Part shown: positions 22,043 through 22,753 of the stretch, one piece after another
How positions within the stretch are numbered: position 1 is the first letter of the stretch
Layout of the letters: every line of letters begins with the position of its first letter
Source of the DNA: Collinsella sp.
GTDB taxonomy: Bacteria > Actinomycetota > Coriobacteriia > Coriobacteriales > Coriobacteriaceae
Direction: 5' to 3'
Length of the DNA: 22,753 nt
Assembly: GCA_019419645.1 (NCBI GenBank)
Contig: DXZN01000030.1
Span: forward strand, 1 to 22,753
The notes under the pieces: generated by a model
Seen by the model: the letters and a program-made list of their open reading frames with translations, nothing else
The model's database searches: none
Told to the model about the DNA's origin: nothing
Program-made: the position numbers and the translations under genes

Positions 22043-22058
22043 ATACGAATTTACGTAT
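22043..22058. promoter_or_regulatory. Inverted repeat ATACG-N6-CGTAT just upstream of the CarD-family gene
   Basis: A perfect 5-bp inverted repeat 14 bp upstream of the CarD start, in an A/T-rich segment containing a TATAAG word on the minus strand. It may be an operator at the transcription start or part of the leader. Confidence 0.25.
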
Positions 22059-22095
22059 GTCTAGAATAACACGCTGACGTGCGCAAATCCTCGCT

Positions 22096-22254
22096 TTATG
22101 CAGGAAAAGCACACAACTCTGATAGGTAAGAGTATTCGATAAAAGACACAGCTCATTCACACCTTTATGCATTTTCAACGCGTGCATAATCTGCAGGCAG
22201 ACCGGCATCTTTGAGTGACTCCATACAAGCTGTAGTCAATTTTGTGCATATGCA
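22096..22254. promoter_or_regulatory. Cluster of TTATGCA/TGCATAA half-sites between the CarD gene and argS
   Basis: TTATGCA at 22096-22102 and 22165-22171, TGCATAA at 22183-22189 (perfect inverted repeat with the second), and the 10-bp palindrome TGCATATGCA at 22245-22254. The 340-bp gap has no ORF. TGCATA-type arms resemble actinobacterial ArgR (ARG box) sites, which would fit argS, but this is a resemblance only. Confidence 0.3.
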
Positions 22255-22370
22255 ATTTCGATTGGCTTTACCCTGCGACAGTGCCCCTCGCTTGTGATAG
22301 AGTGCTACAAACTCTGGCTTTTGCCCTACGAGTGACCAAGAGCTCGGGGGCTTTAACACAAGGAGGATCT

Positions 22371-22753
22371 ATGCCCGAGAAGATTGAAGAGCTGGTACGC
22401 GCTGCGCTTGCTGCGGCCCAGGAGGCCGGCGACCTTTCCGCATTTGAACTTGACGATTGCGCTATCGAGCGACCGGCTGACACTTCTCATGGCGAGTGGA
22501 CCTCTACCATGGCCCTGAAGTCCGCCAAGCTGGCCCACTGCGCCCCGCGCAAGATCGCCGAGGCCATCGTTGCCCATATGCCCGAGGATCCCGCGATCGA
22601 GAAGGTTGAGATCGCAGGCCCCGGTTTCATCAACTTCTACCTCTCCGTTGCCGTTAAGAATGCCATCTTTGGCGAGGCTCGCGAGAAGGGCATGGACTTC
22701 GCTAAGTCCAACGTCGGTGGTGGCCTGAAGACCCAGGTCGAGTTCGTTTCCGC
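22371..22753 (+). CDS. argS: Arginyl-tRNA synthetase, N-terminal part (runs off the window)
   Basis: 127 codons plus 2 bases are present. The N-terminal additional domain (Add-1) of ArgRS, which contacts the tRNA elbow, is recognisable: helical start MPEKIEELVRAALAAAQEAG, then IERPADTSHGEWTSTMALKSAK (matching the GDxxTNxAxxLAK pattern), IAEAIV, and VEIAGPGFINFYLS, the very typical ArgRS GPGFIN motif. The HIGH and KMSKS motifs lie beyond the right edge. AAGGAGG (22360-22366) sits 4 nt before ATG 22371. The upstream region contains a cluster of TGCATAA-type sites. The identification is firm despite truncation. Confidence 0.9.
   Translation, partial: MPEKIEELVRAALAAAQEAGDLSAFELDDCAIERPADTSHGEWTSTMALKSAKLAHCAPRKIAEAIVAHMPEDPAIEKVEIAGPGFINFYLSVAVKNAIFGEAREKGMDFAKSNVGGGLKTQVEFVS

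Overview
The window (22,753 bp, GC-rich, mostly single-copy chromosomal genes) looks like core chromosome of a Gram-positive actinobacterium. The gene content, short 3'-end palindromic repeats and occasional TTG starts suggest class Coriobacteriia, most likely Collinsella or a close relative. That assignment rests on general familiarity and is not proven by any marker here. There is no prophage, insertion sequence, CRISPR array or defence island. No complete new multi-gene system is visible; the more unusual material is non-coding.

Layout. 1-520: tail of an unrecognised gene and a small inverted-repeat element. 522-2123 (-): CPA1-type K+/H+ or Na+/H+ antiporter. 2377-3216 (+): PPP-family metallophosphatase. 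3412-4995 (-): polysaccharide flippase-like membrane protein with a TTG start. 5348-7018 (+): ATP-dependent PEP carboxykinase. 7246-9962 (+): B3/B4-domain protein, MarR regulator, DegV fatty-acid-binding protein and a compact O6-alkylguanine-DNA alkyltransferase, each ending in the same hairpin repeat. 10294-12702 (-): tryptophanyl-tRNA synthetase and a WecA/TagO-type sugar-phosphate transferase. 12721-13227: a 0.5-kb gap with a candidate structured RNA. 13228-14172 (+): PflX-like radical SAM protein. 14352-14424: tRNA-Ala(CGC) with its own promoter and terminator. 14489-14929 (+): small tail-anchored coiled-coil protein. 15014-16519 (+): nicotinate phosphoribosyltransferase. 16623-20766: proB and proA, both forward, separated by a reverse-strand prolyl-aminopeptidase-like hydrolase. 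20826-22028 (-): HD-domain hydrolase and CarD-family regulator. 22371-end (+): start of arginyl-tRNA synthetase.

Functional links. ProB, ProA and the proline-releasing peptidase form a proline-supply neighbourhood. The MarR regulator beside DegV fits fatty-acid sensing and uptake. The WecA-like enzyme and the flippase both belong to envelope glycopolymer synthesis but are 7 kb apart. PckA is gluconeogenic or anaplerotic and has a perfect 16-bp palindrome in its promoter region.

Most noteworthy: six near-identical hairpins at gene 3' ends whose loop is conserved as well as the stem; at least four other palindromic or inverted-repeat elements; a leader with a strong terminator before the B3/B4 gene; and a possible RNA at 13.0 kb in which one strand can pair with either of two identical partners.
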